Source: Oscillospiraceae bacterium
GTDB lineage: Bacteria > Bacillota > Clostridia > Oscillospirales > Acutalibacteraceae
NCBI GenBank assembly: GCA_022508785.1
Contig: JAFLUN010000004.1
Coordinates: 4,034-54,311, forward strand
Direction of reading: 5' to 3'
DNA: 50,278 nt
Position numbers and translations under genes: made by a program. The notes under the pieces are model-generated. The model saw only the letters and a program-made list of their open reading frames with translations, was not told where the DNA came from and ran no database searches. The stretch's first letter is position 1. Each line of letters starts with the position of its first letter. Shown one piece after another: positions 8,345 to 16,587 of the stretch.

Positions 8345-9019
8345 TCAAGTTTTTTGGAAAATGCGGTGTTTTGTGTCGGTCAAAAGCGCTTTGAGTTCTT
8401 TCGCATTTTGTGCAAATACAGTCGCTCCTGCGCCCTCCAAAACGGTTCTGTCACGAAAGCCCCAAAGCACGCCGATAAAATCAATTCCTGCATTTTGGGC
8501 GGTTTTAACGTCAACGTCCGAATCGCCCACGAAAAATGCGTTTTCTGCCCTTGTTTCAAGTATCTCCAGCGCTTTCAGCGTGCCGTCGGGGTAAGGCTTA
8601 TGCCTTATGCTGTCGTTTGAGCCGACGGTTACCGCTATTAAATCGCCGAATATTTTTTCGCACAGGGCTTTTGCCGCAAAATCGGCTTTATTCGTTACAA
8701 CGGCGGTTTTAAAGCCCAAATTTTTAAGGCCTTGGAGCAGTTCCATAATTCCGTCATAGCTGCACGTTTTATCATTCAAATGCTCTTTGTAATAATCGCA
8801 AAACAAAGTAAAACATTCTTCCAGCATTTCATTACTGCAATTTTGCGGTACCGACCTCTCAATCAGTTTTCTTATTCCGTTTCCTACAAAGGTCTTTACT
8901 GTTTCAGCCGAATGTTCGGGAAAGCCGTGGGACCTCATTGCAAAATTTACCGCATCGGTCAAATCGTCAAGAGTATTTAAAATTGTTCCGTCTAAATCAA
9001 AAATTACCGTATTCTTCAT
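8345..9019 (-). CDS. HAD-superfamily phosphatase, phosphoglycolate phosphatase-like
   Basis: The 224-residue protein starts MKNTVIFDLDGTILNTLDD, containing the DxDGT nucleophile motif. Motif II is AVVTNKADF, the motif III lysine lies in RHKPYPDG, and motif IV is FVGDSDVDVKTAQNAG. The cap insertion matches subfamily IA, which includes Gph and PpaX. The track's longer start (TTG at 9058) overlaps uvrC further; the ATG at 9019 fits the family and is preferred. It overlaps the end of uvrC by 23 bases. Substrate is not certain; 2-phosphoglycolate from DNA repair or pyrophosphate are the usual choices. Confidence 0.88.
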   Translation of the reverse strand: MKNTVIFDLDGTILNTLDDLTDAVNFAMRSHGFPEHSAETVKTFVGNGIRKLIERSVPQNCSNEMLEECFTLFCDYYKEHLNDKTCSYDGIMELLQGLKNLGFKTAVVTNKADFAAKALCEKIFGDLIAVTVGSNDSIRHKPYPDGTLKALEILETRAENAFFVGDSDVDVKTAQNAGIDFIGVLWGFRDRTVLEGAGATVFAQNAKELKALLTDTKHRIFQKT

Positions 9020-10853
9020 CGTTTGTCCCGTTGTAATACAAATAAATTTTCTCAGCAAGGTCGCGGTTTATCCCTTTTACCTTTTGAAGCTCTTCGATGT
9101 TTGCAGATTTTATTGCCTTTATGGTTTTAAATTCTTTGAAAAGTGCTTTTGCCTTTTGCTCGCCTATTCCGTTTATTTGTGTAAGCGATAGGGTTAAGCC
9201 GTTTTTAGCGTGCTTTTTTCTGTGATAACCGATTGAAAATCGGTGTACCTCCTCCTGAATTTCGGAAACGAGGGTAAAAACGGAACGGTTGTCGTTTATT
9301 GCTATTTCGCCGCCGTTATGGGCTATTGCTCGGGTTCTGTGCTTATTGTCTTTTACCATACCGAACACGGGAACATCAAGGCTAAATGGAGCAATCGCTT
9401 CCTTTACCGCATTTACCTGACCTAAACCGCCGTCAAGCAAAATAAGGTCGGGCAGTTTGCCGAAGCCCTCTTCTTCTCCGTCGTCTTTATGAAGCAAATA
9501 TTCGTTAAAGCGTCTGGTCAGCACCTCACGCATTGAGCCGTAATCGTCCTGACCTGTAAAGGATTTTATTGCAAATGTGCGATATGCTCGCTTTAAGGGC
9601 TTACCGTTTTTGAAAACTATCATACCTGCTACGTTGTCTGCTCCTGCGGTATGGGAAATATCGTAGGATTCTATATATTCCGGTGTACAGTCAAGTCCCA
9701 AAAGCTCTTTAAGCTCTTCAAGGGCGCGGACATCTCTGCCTGCTCTGCCCTTTTTCTGAGCGAGCTTTTCAAAGGCATTTTCACGGCACATATTAACAAG
9801 CTTAAAGCCCTCTCCCCGTGACGGAACGAAAACGGTGCACTTTTTACCTCTAAGCTCCGTCAGGTATTTCTCAACAAGCTCAATATCGTCGCAGGCTTCG
9901 TCTAAGATAACCTTTTTCGGAACGGAATTTCTCATATTGTAATACTGCATAAGAAAATCGGTACGCATTTTTCCGTTTGATTCTCCGTCAAGGAAGAAAT
10001 GCTCGCTGTCGCAAAGCCGTCCGCCGTTAAAACGAAGAACAACCACGCAGATATCATCGCCGTTTGCGGCGGCGGCAAAAACATCTTTGGATTCTGTTGT
10101 TTCAGTAACCACCTTTTGCTTTGACTGCATATTTTTAATTGCGTTGATTTTATCTCTGTACTTGGCGGCGGCTTCAAACTGAAGATTTTCAGCCGCTGTC
10201 TGCATTTTCTGTTCAAGAGCTTTAATTACCGAATTTATGTCTCCGTCAAGAAATTTCAGCGCCTCGTTTACTGCTTCATTGTATTCAGCTTGTGAAATTT
10301 TACCCGTACAAACGCCCATACACCTGTCAATATGGTAATTTAGGCACGGCCTGCCCTTTTTTATGTCCCTCGGGAAAACCTTATTGCATTGGGGAAGCCT
10401 GAAAATTTTATTGGCTTCGTCAACGGACTGCTTAACGGAATAAGAGCTGGTGTACGGCCCTATAAACTGTGAGTTGCTGTCATCCTTTTGAAGGACCGCA
10501 GATATTTTTCTGTACGGGTCATTTGTCACTTTTATATAGCTGTAGCCCTTATCATCCTTTAAAAGAATGTTGTATTTAGGGCTCTTTTGCTTTATTAAGC
10601 TCGCCTCAAGAACAAGTGCCTCAAACTCGGAATCGCAGAGAATGTAATCAAAATCGTCAACATTTTCAACCATTTTGCGAACCTTTAAGGCGTGTCCGTT
10701 CTGTGAGCCGAAATATTGGCTGACACGGTTTTTAAGTTTCTTTGCTTTGCCGATATATATAATTTTACCCTTGGAGTTTTTCATTATATAAACTCCCGGA
10801 GTTAACGGCAGTTTCATTGCCTTTTCACGCAGAATTTTAATTTTCGGATTCAA
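8997..10853 (-). CDS. uvrC: Excinuclease ABC subunit C
   Basis: UvrC makes both incisions in nucleotide excision repair. The order of domains is complete: GIY-YIG nuclease (PGVYIMKNSKGKIIYIGKAKKL, about 15-95), a four-cysteine cluster region (CNKVF...CLNYHIDRCMGVC), a UVR motif (FEAAAKYRDKINAI), the RNase H-like second nuclease (ESYDISHTAGADNVAGMIVF) and tandem HhH motifs (INGIGEQKAKALF, VKGINRDLAEKI). The track uses GTG at 10862, which abuts AGAGG; TTG at 10853 has correct spacing and is used here (618 aa). A terminator hairpin lies directly upstream, after HPr. Confidence 0.97.
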   Translation of the reverse strand: MNPKIKILREKAMKLPLTPGVYIMKNSKGKIIYIGKAKKLKNRVSQYFGSQNGHALKVRKMVENVDDFDYILCDSEFEALVLEASLIKQKSPKYNILLKDDKGYSYIKVTNDPYRKISAVLQKDDSNSQFIGPYTSSYSVKQSVDEANKIFRLPQCNKVFPRDIKKGRPCLNYHIDRCMGVCTGKISQAEYNEAVNEALKFLDGDINSVIKALEQKMQTAAENLQFEAAAKYRDKINAIKNMQSKQKVVTETTESKDVFAAAANGDDICVVVLRFNGGRLCDSEHFFLDGESNGKMRTDFLMQYYNMRNSVPKKVILDEACDDIELVEKYLTELRGKKCTVFVPSRGEGFKLVNMCRENAFEKLAQKKGRAGRDVRALEELKELLGLDCTPEYIESYDISHTAGADNVAGMIVFKNGKPLKRAYRTFAIKSFTGQDDYGSMREVLTRRFNEYLLHKDDGEEEGFGKLPDLILLDGGLGQVNAVKEAIAPFSLDVPVFGMVKDNKHRTRAIAHNGGEIAINDNRSVFTLVSEIQEEVHRFSIGYHRKKHAKNGLTLSLTQINGIGEQKAKALFKEFKTIKAIKSANIEELQKVKGINRDLAEKIYLYYNGTNDEEYGNF

Positions 10854-10872
10854 CCGTGTCACCTCTTTTCAT

Positions 10873-10906
10873 AAAAAAACAAGGCACACCGCAAAAGCGA
10901 TGTGCC
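10873..10906 (-). terminator. Intrinsic terminator after HPr, abutting uvrC
   Basis: On the minus strand GGCACA and TGTGCC (extended by GC-rich pairs) form a stem followed by TTGTTTTTTT. It ends about 20 bases before the uvrC start, leaving no room for a separate promoter between. Confidence 0.75.
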
Positions 10907-10918
10907 CAAAAAGCTAAA

Positions 10919-11182
10919 TTACTCAGCAAAGCCGGACTCAACAAGTTTTACAAGTTCATCAACAGCCTGCTCTTCATCAGAACCGCTTGCATGAATACGA
11001 ATTGTTGTACCGCCCATAATCCCGAGAGATAACACACCGAGAAGGCTCTTTGCATTAACTCTTCTGTCTTCCTTTTCAACCCAGATTGACGACTTAAATT
11101 CATTTGCTTTCTGAATGAAGAAGGTGGCGGGGCGAGCATGAAGACCGACTTGATTCTTTACTTCAACATCTTTTGTGTACAT
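10919..11182 (-). CDS. HPr family phosphocarrier protein
   Basis: The 87-residue protein has the active-site motif GLHARPA, whose His accepts phosphate from enzyme I of the PTS. The regulatory serine region, NAKSLLGVLSLG, is where HPr kinase acts in Firmicutes. With both sites present it is HPr-like rather than Crh-like. The track start (11233) adds a spurious leader; the ATG at 11182 follows GGGAG with 9-base spacing. It has its own very strong promoter and a terminator. No other PTS gene is in the window, so a mainly regulatory role is possible. Confidence 0.93.
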   Translation of the reverse strand: MYTKDVEVKNQVGLHARPATFFIQKANEFKSSIWVEKEDRRVNAKSLLGVLSLGIMGGTTIRIHASGSDEEQAVDELVKLVESGFAE

Positions 11183-11248
11183 AATAGCATTCTCCCAAAC
11201 AATGATAAAATAATTTATAGAACAAAAATTCATTTTCTCTTATTTCAT

Positions 11249-11276
11249 ATTATAGCATAAAACTTTTTTCAGTCAA
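11249..11276 (-). promoter_or_regulatory. Strong promoter for the HPr gene
   Basis: TTGACT, 16 bases, TATAAT on the minus strand, with TGC before the -10 (extended -10). The start codon is 66 bases downstream. The leader is A/T-rich with no clear hairpin. Confidence 0.8.
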
Positions 11277-11393
11277 TGAATTTCACCCATCAAAACATTA
11301 TTTCGGTTAGAAAAACAAAAACCGCAAAAAAACTACTTTTATCTTTGTTTAATTTGACAATGGTTACTTCCAAATTTTATACATATTTCACAT

Positions 11394-12263
11394 TTAATTA
11401 TTAACTTTATGGTGGACTAAAGGCGAATTCTCTGTTATTACGCCGAAATCGAAACCTTCGCTTTGGTAAAAATCAATAATGCCGCTCAGCGCTTCAAGGC
11501 TTACTCCGTAAGTATTGATATCGTGCATTAAAATTACTATATTTTCCGCATTTTTTGAATATTGAGTTGCTTTTTTTATTTGTTTTTCAGCGCTCAGTTC
11601 CCGTCCTTCTGCATCTCCGCTGTCGCAATTCCAATCGAAATAGACAAAACCCTCTTCTTCCACATCTTTTACAAGATTTGTCATAATTCCCCTACAGTAT
11701 TTTCTGCTTATCGTATTGCTGCTGCCACCCGGGAAGCGAATGATTTTTGTGTCAACTCCCGTTTCACTTTTGACTAAATCGTGGATTTTCTCTAAATCGT
11801 CAAGAAATGCTTTTTCGGAAGAATAAATCTCGGGATATTTATGTGAATAAGAGTGAAGCGCTAACACGCTTTTGCTGTTTGCAATATCCTTCATATAATC
11901 ATTATATTGCCCGTTAATAACGAAAAAAGTAGCGCCGATTCCGTATTTTTCAAGTAAAGCAAGAATTTGAGGAGTATTTTTTGACGGGCCGTCGTCAAAG
12001 GTCAAATAAACAGTTACGTTGCTTTTGGGAATATAGTCGTTGCCGTTTTTATCCTTCATATGTTTTGCGGTTTCGGCACCTTCGGTTAATTCTGTTGTTT
12101 CTGTTTTTTCCGTCATATTTTCCGTACTTGATTTTGTTTCCTGTGAAGGATTTTTTGTTATCCTGTTTTTTGTAAAGAAAACGGTTAAAACGCAAACCGC
12201 AGTAAGAAGAATTACGGGAATTATAAGCATTTTTTTGTTGATACGTGCAGTAAATATTTTCAT
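11394..12263 (-). CDS. Membrane-anchored polysaccharide deacetylase (NodB family)
   Basis: The 289-residue protein has an N-terminal membrane helix (about 12-30), a Thr/Glu-rich linker (about 38-68) and a NodB domain. Its five motifs can be read: TFDDGPS (catalytic base and metal Asp), HSYSH (metal histidines), RFPGGSSN, FDWNCDSGD and LMHD. It likely removes N-acetyl groups from peptidoglycan or another surface glycan outside the cell. The start follows GGGGGTAGA. It lies directly behind the trmD terminator with no clear promoter in between; its own terminator was not recognised. Confidence 0.92.
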   Translation of the reverse strand: MKIFTARINKKMLIIPVILLTAVCVLTVFFTKNRITKNPSQETKSSTENMTEKTETTELTEGAETAKHMKDKNGNDYIPKSNVTVYLTFDDGPSKNTPQILALLEKYGIGATFFVINGQYNDYMKDIANSKSVLALHSYSHKYPEIYSSEKAFLDDLEKIHDLVKSETGVDTKIIRFPGGSSNTISRKYCRGIMTNLVKDVEEEGFVYFDWNCDSGDAEGRELSAEKQIKKATQYSKNAENIVILMHDINTYGVSLEALSGIIDFYQSEGFDFGVITENSPLVHHKVNN

Positions 12264-12288
12264 CTTTCTACCCCCAAGTCACTATATG

Positions 12289-12317
12289 AAAAAAGCAGTA
12301 ATAAAAATTACCGCTTT
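12289..12317 (-). terminator. Intrinsic terminator after trmD
   Basis: On the minus strand AAAGCGGTAAT and ATTACTGCTTT pair (11 bp, one G-U) with a 4-base loop, ending in TTTTTT. It closes the ylxM-to-trmD operon and lies 26 bases before the deacetylase start. Confidence 0.8.
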
Positions 12318-12342
12318 ATGATATAAGACAATGAGAGTTGCC

Positions 12343-13086
12343 TTAATTTATTAAATTTTCAAATCCGTTTTCTCTTAAAAACTTTTTGTCACTTTCCGTA
12401 AGCTCGGCATTTTTCAGCATATCGGGTCTAAGCCTTGCCGTCATTAAAAGGGACTGTTCTCTGCGCCATTTTTCAATATTGCCGTGATGCCCCGAAATCA
12501 ATACCTCAGGCACTTTTTGACCGTTCCAATCGTACGGTCTTGTGTACTGAGGGTACTCTAAAAGAGAGCTGTAATGACTTTCAAGCTCCTTTGCCTCATC
12601 ATTGGGAAGAACTCCGGGAATCATTCTTGCAACCGAATCCGCCACAACAAGTGCCGGAAGCTCACCTCCCGTGAGCACATAATCGCCCACAGAAATTTGC
12701 TCGTCAACTATGGTGTCAATAACCCTTTGGTCTATTCCCTCGTAATGGCCGCACAAAAGCGTTATTTCGTCATATTTTGAGAGTTCCTTAACCTTTTCCT
12801 GGGTCAGCGTTTCGCCGCACGGGGAAAGGTAAATTAAATGGGATTTTTCGCCCGATTTTTCACAAATAGCTTTGTAGCAGTCACAAATGGGCTGAGTTTG
12901 CATAAGCATTCCCATTCCGCCCCCGTAAGGAGCATCGTCAACACGGTTGTGTTTATCGGTTGTGTAATCACGAATATTTATGCAATTTATCTCAATGTAT
13001 CTGTTTGCTCTTGCCCTGCCTATTATGCTCTCTGACAAAACCGCCTCGCACATTTCGGGGAAAAGTGTCATTATGTTAATCTTCAT
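12343..13086 (-). CDS. trmD: tRNA (guanine(37)-N1)-methyltransferase
   Basis: The 247-residue SPOUT methyltransferase begins MKINIMTLFPEMCEAVLSES. It contains DAPYGGGMGMLMQ, the knot motif LLCGHYEGIDQRVID and DYVLTGGELPALV. TrmD methylates G37 of tRNAs to prevent frameshifting. Its start overlaps the rimM stop by 11 bases, the classic rimM-trmD arrangement. rplS, which commonly follows trmD, is absent; a terminator comes next. Confidence 0.97.
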   Translation of the reverse strand: MKINIMTLFPEMCEAVLSESIIGRARANRYIEINCINIRDYTTDKHNRVDDAPYGGGMGMLMQTQPICDCYKAICEKSGEKSHLIYLSPCGETLTQEKVKELSKYDEITLLCGHYEGIDQRVIDTIVDEQISVGDYVLTGGELPALVVADSVARMIPGVLPNDEAKELESHYSSLLEYPQYTRPYDWNGQKVPEVLISGHHGNIEKWRREQSLLMTARLRPDMLKNAELTESDKKFLRENGFENLIN

Positions 13087-13591
13087 CGCTGAAAATTCCT
13101 TTAATGGGTCTGATTTGAATTATGCCTTCTTCGACATCGGTGCTTTCAATAAACTCCTTAACGGCAGGAAATAAAACCTCACCTGAGGGCGTTTTTATTG
13201 AATACACGTCATTGGCGCCCGTACTTGTTACATCGGTTATTTCGCCGTAAACCTTGCCCGTATCGGCATCAACCACGCTGCAGCCTATAAGCTCCTGAAT
13301 AAACCAAGTGCCTTTCGGAAGGCGGGCGTCACTGCGTTTCATATAAAGCACCGTGCCGCGCAAAGCCCTTGCTTCGTCAACGGTTGCCACGCCCTCGAGC
13401 ATCAGTATTACAATATTGCCGTGAGGTCTTGCGGAAATAACTTTAACAGACTTTTCACCTGATGGATCAAAATAAAGCGTTTTAAATTTTTTTACAAAGT
13501 CAGGGCTGTCACACCAAGGGTCAAAGCGCACCTCACCCTTTACGCCGTGGGTTGATACAATTTGACCGAGTTCAAGATAATTTTTAATCAT
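13076..13591 (-). CDS. rimM: Ribosome maturation factor RimM
   Basis: The protein has the RimM N-terminal barrel (LELGQIVSTHGVKGEVR) and the C-terminal PRC barrel (LIGCSVVDADTGKVYGEITDV, VLFPAVKEFI). It helps assemble the 30S head near ribosomal protein S19. The track uses TTG at 13606; the ATG at 13591 gives 171 residues, the usual length. No strong ribosome binding site was seen for either start. An intrinsic terminator lies only 20 bases upstream. Confidence 0.94.
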   Translation of the reverse strand: MIKNYLELGQIVSTHGVKGEVRFDPWCDSPDFVKKFKTLYFDPSGEKSVKVISARPHGNIVILMLEGVATVDEARALRGTVLYMKRSDARLPKGTWFIQELIGCSVVDADTGKVYGEITDVTSTGANDVYSIKTPSGEVLFPAVKEFIESTDVEEGIIQIRPIKGIFSDED

Positions 13592-13610
13592 AATAACCGT
13601 TCTCAATTGA

Positions 13611-13635
13611 CAAAAAGGCAGACTTACGTCTGCCT
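13611..13635 (-). terminator. Intrinsic terminator/attenuator between khpA and rimM
   Basis: On the minus strand AGGCAGAC-GTAA-GTCTGCCT is a perfect 8-bp stem with a tetraloop, followed by TTTTTG. It lies inside an otherwise standard operon and so may set a lower level for rimM-trmD. Confidence 0.8.
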
Positions 13636-13642
13636 AATTTGT

Positions 13643-13876
13643 TTAATCAATGTCTACCTGTACTTTTTCGCCGCTGCGAATTGCGCCTGCTTTAACAATT
13701 GTTCTTATCGCCTTTGCAATTCTGCCCTGCTTGCCGATAACTCTGCCCATATCATCCTCAGCCACGTGGAGATGATAAACGGTAACATTTCTGTCATCAG
13801 GCTCGTCAACCGTAACGGTAACGGCGTCGGGATTTTCAACAAGCCCCTTTACAATAGTTATAAGAAGTTCCTGCAT
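13643..13876 (-). CDS. khpA: KH-domain RNA-binding protein KhpA
   Basis: The 77-residue protein is a single type II KH domain with the GxxG loop GKQG (DMGRVIGKQGRIAKAIRTIV). KhpA pairs with KhpB/Jag to bind RNA and affects cell elongation in streptococci. It sits between rpsP and rimM, its usual Firmicutes place. The ATG follows GAGGTG with good spacing. Confidence 0.93.
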   Translation of the reverse strand: MQELLITIVKGLVENPDAVTVTVDEPDDRNVTVYHLHVAEDDMGRVIGKQGRIAKAIRTIVKAGAIRSGEKVQVDID

Positions 13877-13890
13877 ATTTTCGGCACCTC

Positions 13891-14136
13891 TTATTTAATT
13901 ACGCCGCTCTTTTTAAGAATGACTTTAACTGTGTCTGTAGGCTGAGCACCGTTCTGAATCCATTTTGTTGCTTTTTCAGCATCAATCTTGATTTCAGCAG
14001 GATTTTTCATAGGATCGTAAGAACCGATCTCTTCAATAAATCTGCCGTCTCTGGGATAACGTGAATCTGCTACAACTACACGGTAATAAGGAGCTTTCTT
14101 AGCGCCCATTCTGCGAAGTCTGATTTTTACTGCCAT
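13891..14136 (-). CDS. rpsP: 30S ribosomal protein S16
   Basis: The 81-residue protein begins [26 protein letters not shown], the S16 signature, and contains [12 protein letters not shown]. The track adds five residues; ATG at 14136 follows GGAGG by 8 bases and is the true start. It lies between ffh and khpA in the standard operon. Confidence 0.97.
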   Translation of the reverse strand: MAVKIRLRRMGAKKAPYYRVVVADSRYPRDGRFIEEIGSYDPMKNPAEIKIDAEKATKWIQNGAQPTDTVKVILKKSGVIK

Positions 14137-14190
14137 TTTGATTTCCTCCAAAATATATAAAATTTAATTTAAAACACTAAAGTGTTTGAA

Positions 14191-15540
14191 TTACATCGGG
14201 AATCCGCCGAAACCGCCCATTCCGCCCATTCGCTTCATCATTCTGCGTGAGTTTTTGGAATTAAACTGTTTCATCATTTTTTGCATTTGGCGGTACTGAT
14301 TGAGAAGCCTGTTAACATCTTCAACCTGCATTCCGCAACCTGCCGCAATTCTGCGTTTTCTTGACGGATTTATAATATCGGGATTTCTGCGTTCTTTAAG
14401 TGTCATTGACTGAATAATCGCTCTCATACGGTCAAGCTGACGGTCGTCAACGTCAACATCCTTGATTTTCTTACCCACACCGGGAAGCATTCCGAGAATG
14501 TCTTTCATTGAGCCCATTTTTCTGACCTGTTCCATTTGGTCAAGCAAATCTTCCAGGTCAAATTTATTCTTGCGAAGCTTCTCTTCAAGCTGAGCCGCCT
14601 TTTTCTCATCAAGAGCGGTTTCTGCCTTTTCGATAAGAGACAGCACATCGCCCATACCGAGAATTCTTGAAGCCATTCTGTCAGGGTGGAAAATGTCAAG
14701 CTCGTCAAGCTTTTCGCCCATACCGACAAATTTAATGGGCTTACCCGTAACGGCTCTTGCGGAAAGCGCCGCACCGCCGCGGGTGTCACCGTCCATTTTC
14801 GTAAGGACAAGGCCGTCAATTCCGAGCTCGTCGTTAAAGGTGCCTGCAACCGTTACGGCATCCTGACCGAGCATTGAATCCACAACAAGCAAAATTTCGT
14901 GAGGATGAACCTCATTTTTAATGTTTTTAAGCTCTTCCATAAGCTCGGCATCAATATGCAAACGACCTGCCGTGTCAATAAACACATAGTCATAGCCTTT
15001 GTCTTTCGCCAGCTTAATTGCCTCTTTTGCTATTGTTACGGGGTCAGTCTGACCCATTTCAAAAACGGGAACGCCCACCTGCTCGCCCACTACCTGAAGC
15101 TGTTTGATAGCCGCAGGACGGTAAATATCGCAGGCGACGAGTAAAGGTCTGTGATTTTCATTTTTAAGCTTTAATGCAATTTTTGCGCAGTGTGTTGTTT
15201 TACCTGAACCCTGAAGACCGCACATCATAACAACCGTGGGCGGATGTGATGCATAAGCAAGCCTTGACTGGGTGCCGCCCATAAGGTCGGTTAACTCTTC
15301 GTTTACTATCTTAATAACCATTTGCGCAGGGGTAAGACTTTCCATTACCTGTGCGCCGATGGCACGCTCAGTAACCTTCTGAGTAAAATCTTTTGCGACT
15401 TTATAGTTAACGTCAGCCTCTAAGAGTGCCAGGCGAACCTCACGCATTGCTTCTTTAACATCGCTCTCAGTAAGACTGCCCTTGCTCTTAAGACGGCTGA
15501 AAGCCGACTCAAGACGGTCTGATAAACCTTCAAATGCCAT
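14191..15540 (-). CDS. ffh: Signal recognition particle GTPase Ffh
   Basis: Ffh binds SRP RNA and signal sequences and guides nascent membrane proteins to FtsY. The 449-residue protein has the N-domain (FEGLSDRLESAFSRLKSKG), the G-domain with P-loop GLQGSGKTTHCAKIA, DTAGRL and TKMDGDTRGG, and a methionine-rich M-domain ending GGMGGFGGFPM. Its start overlaps ylxM by 11 bases and follows GGGGGAG. All expected domains are complete. Confidence 0.97.
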   Translation of the reverse strand: MAFEGLSDRLESAFSRLKSKGSLTESDVKEAMREVRLALLEADVNYKVAKDFTQKVTERAIGAQVMESLTPAQMVIKIVNEELTDLMGGTQSRLAYASHPPTVVMMCGLQGSGKTTHCAKIALKLKNENHRPLLVACDIYRPAAIKQLQVVGEQVGVPVFEMGQTDPVTIAKEAIKLAKDKGYDYVFIDTAGRLHIDAELMEELKNIKNEVHPHEILLVVDSMLGQDAVTVAGTFNDELGIDGLVLTKMDGDTRGGAALSARAVTGKPIKFVGMGEKLDELDIFHPDRMASRILGMGDVLSLIEKAETALDEKKAAQLEEKLRKNKFDLEDLLDQMEQVRKMGSMKDILGMLPGVGKKIKDVDVDDRQLDRMRAIIQSMTLKERRNPDIINPSRKRRIAAGCGMQVEDVNRLLNQYRQMQKMMKQFNSKNSRRMMKRMGGMGGFGGFPM

Positions 15541-15913
15541 AAAGCTCCCCCTGTTCCGTAAGCGACAATGCCAACGATTTTATTTTAGCCGTTTTGTCGT
15601 TAATCTCTTTATAAAAGCCGTGGGAAAGATTATAGTCGAAAATCTCCTCGGCACATTTAATTATCGCATTAGCGTTTTCCTCAACCTCGTGAATGCGTTT
15701 GGAAAAATGGAGTTTATCCTCCATACTGTAAAGCATAGTTTCCGCACGTTTTATGGCATCACGCACGCCTTGACGGGTAATACCCTCATTTTCGGCAATT
15801 TCGGAAAGCGAAAAATCGTTGTTATAGTAACAGTCAAGATAGCTACGCTGTTTTTCAGTAAGCGTTTCGCCGTAAAGGTCAAGAAGAATTGAAATTTCAA
15901 CGCTGTTTGCCAC
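15530..15913 (-). CDS. ylxM: YlxM/p13-like DNA-binding protein (UPF0122)
   Basis: The protein has the YlxM helix-turn-helix: LTEKQRSYLDCYYNNDFSLSEIAENEGITRQGV. YlxM is encoded upstream of ffh in Firmicutes and is thought to affect SRP function. The track begins at 15934, inside the GGAGG region; the GTG at 15913 lies 7 bases after GGAGG and is preferred (127 aa, MANSVEISILLDLYGE). It is the first gene of the operon, behind a near-consensus promoter and a leader hairpin. Confidence 0.92.
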   Translation of the reverse strand: MANSVEISILLDLYGETLTEKQRSYLDCYYNNDFSLSEIAENEGITRQGVRDAIKRAETMLYSMEDKLHFSKRIHEVEENANAIIKCAEEIFDYNLSHGFYKEINDKTAKIKSLALSLTEQGELYGI

Positions 15914-15935
15914 TATAACACCTCCAAAAAACAAT

Positions 15936-15965
15936 ACCCTGTAAAGTTATCTCGCTTTACAGGGT
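15936..15965 (-). promoter_or_regulatory. Leader hairpin in the ylxM-ffh mRNA
   Basis: ACCCTGTAAAG and CTTTACAGGGT form a perfect 11-bp stem with an 8-base loop. On the minus strand it starts just after the -10, near the expected transcript start, and is followed by ATTGTTTTTT and then GGAGG. It may protect the 5' end or act as an attenuator. Confidence 0.6.
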
Positions 15966-15968
15966 GCT

Positions 15969-15997
15969 ATTATACTAAAACATATTTAATTTGTCAA
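15969..15997 (-). promoter_or_regulatory. Near-consensus promoter for the ylxM-ffh-rpsP-khpA-rimM-trmD operon
   Basis: TTGACA, 17 bases, TATAAT on the minus strand: both hexamers are consensus. It lies about 55 bases upstream of the ylxM GTG. Confidence 0.85.
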
Positions 15998-16006
15998 GTC
16001 TTATTT

Positions 16007-16531
16007 TTAGGGTTGATTAAGCTCATCCCAAGAAATTGAATCCTGTTTTATGGTAGAATCAATTATAATTCCGCCGCCTGTCGAGCCTTCAGGAGCAGTT
16101 GAGCTTCCGTCAGCAGTTGTATTTTCACCCGAATTAGATGACGGCTGTGTACTGCTTGAGTTATTTTCATGCTCTTTTGACGGAGAAGATGACGATGAAG
16201 GTGATGAAGAGGATGACGGTTTATTTTCGGCAGACGGTTTTGAAGTAACAAGGAAGCCTATATCGTCTGCAAAGCCTTGATCGTCAGTAGTTAAAGGCAC
16301 TTTTTCACCGTCTGTGTTGGTAATGTACTTTTCGCCGTCTTCGTCTTCAAATATTTCAACATTTGTTACTCCGCCGTCTTTATTTGTTACGGTAACTGTC
16401 TGAATTACTTTGTCTGTATCTTCTTCGCTTGCAGGATTATTTACAGGATCGTAAGTTTTGCTCTTACACGCAGTAAGAGCTACGGTTAAAACTAAAAGAA
16501 TTGCGGATATTAAAAGAATTTTTTTATTCAT
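16007..16531 (-). CDS. Hypothetical Ser/Pro-rich lipoprotein
   Basis: The 174-residue protein begins with a lipoprotein signal peptide (MNKKILLISAILLVLTVALTAC; lipobox LTAC at about 19-22), so it should be anchored outside the membrane. A short region with TVTVTNKDGGVTNVEIFEDEDGEKYI follows. Residues 100-140 are almost only Ser, Pro, Asn and Thr (SSSSSPSSSSSPSK). The family was not recognised. It starts after AAGGGGG, has a plausible promoter, and lies downstream of mutS2. Confidence 0.75.
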   Translation of the reverse strand: MNKKILLISAILLVLTVALTACKSKTYDPVNNPASEEDTDKVIQTVTVTNKDGGVTNVEIFEDEDGEKYITNTDGEKVPLTTDDQGFADDIGFLVTSKPSAENKPSSSSSPSSSSSPSKEHENNSSSTQPSSNSGENTTADGSSTAPEGSTGGGIIIDSTIKQDSISWDELNQP

Positions 16532-16554
16532 AAAATTTCCCCCTTAATACAACA

Positions 16555-16583
16555 ATACTAACACAAAATATTACACATTTCAA
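16555..16583 (-). promoter_or_regulatory. Probable promoter for the lipoprotein gene
   Basis: TTGAAA, 17 bases, TAGTAT on the minus strand, between the mutS2 stop and the lipoprotein start. Confidence 0.5.
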
Positions 16584-16587
16584 GCAC

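Noticed and set aside
11300-11325. CGGTT/AACCG inverted repeat upstream of the HPr promoter
   Set aside because: The 5-bp stem is not followed by a T tract on either strand; it is not convincing as a terminator of the deacetylase gene.
14172-14187. AAACAC/GTGTTT hairpin between ffh and rpsP
   Set aside because: The stem is short and AT-rich without a clear T tract; it may be an mRNA processing site, but evidence is too weak.
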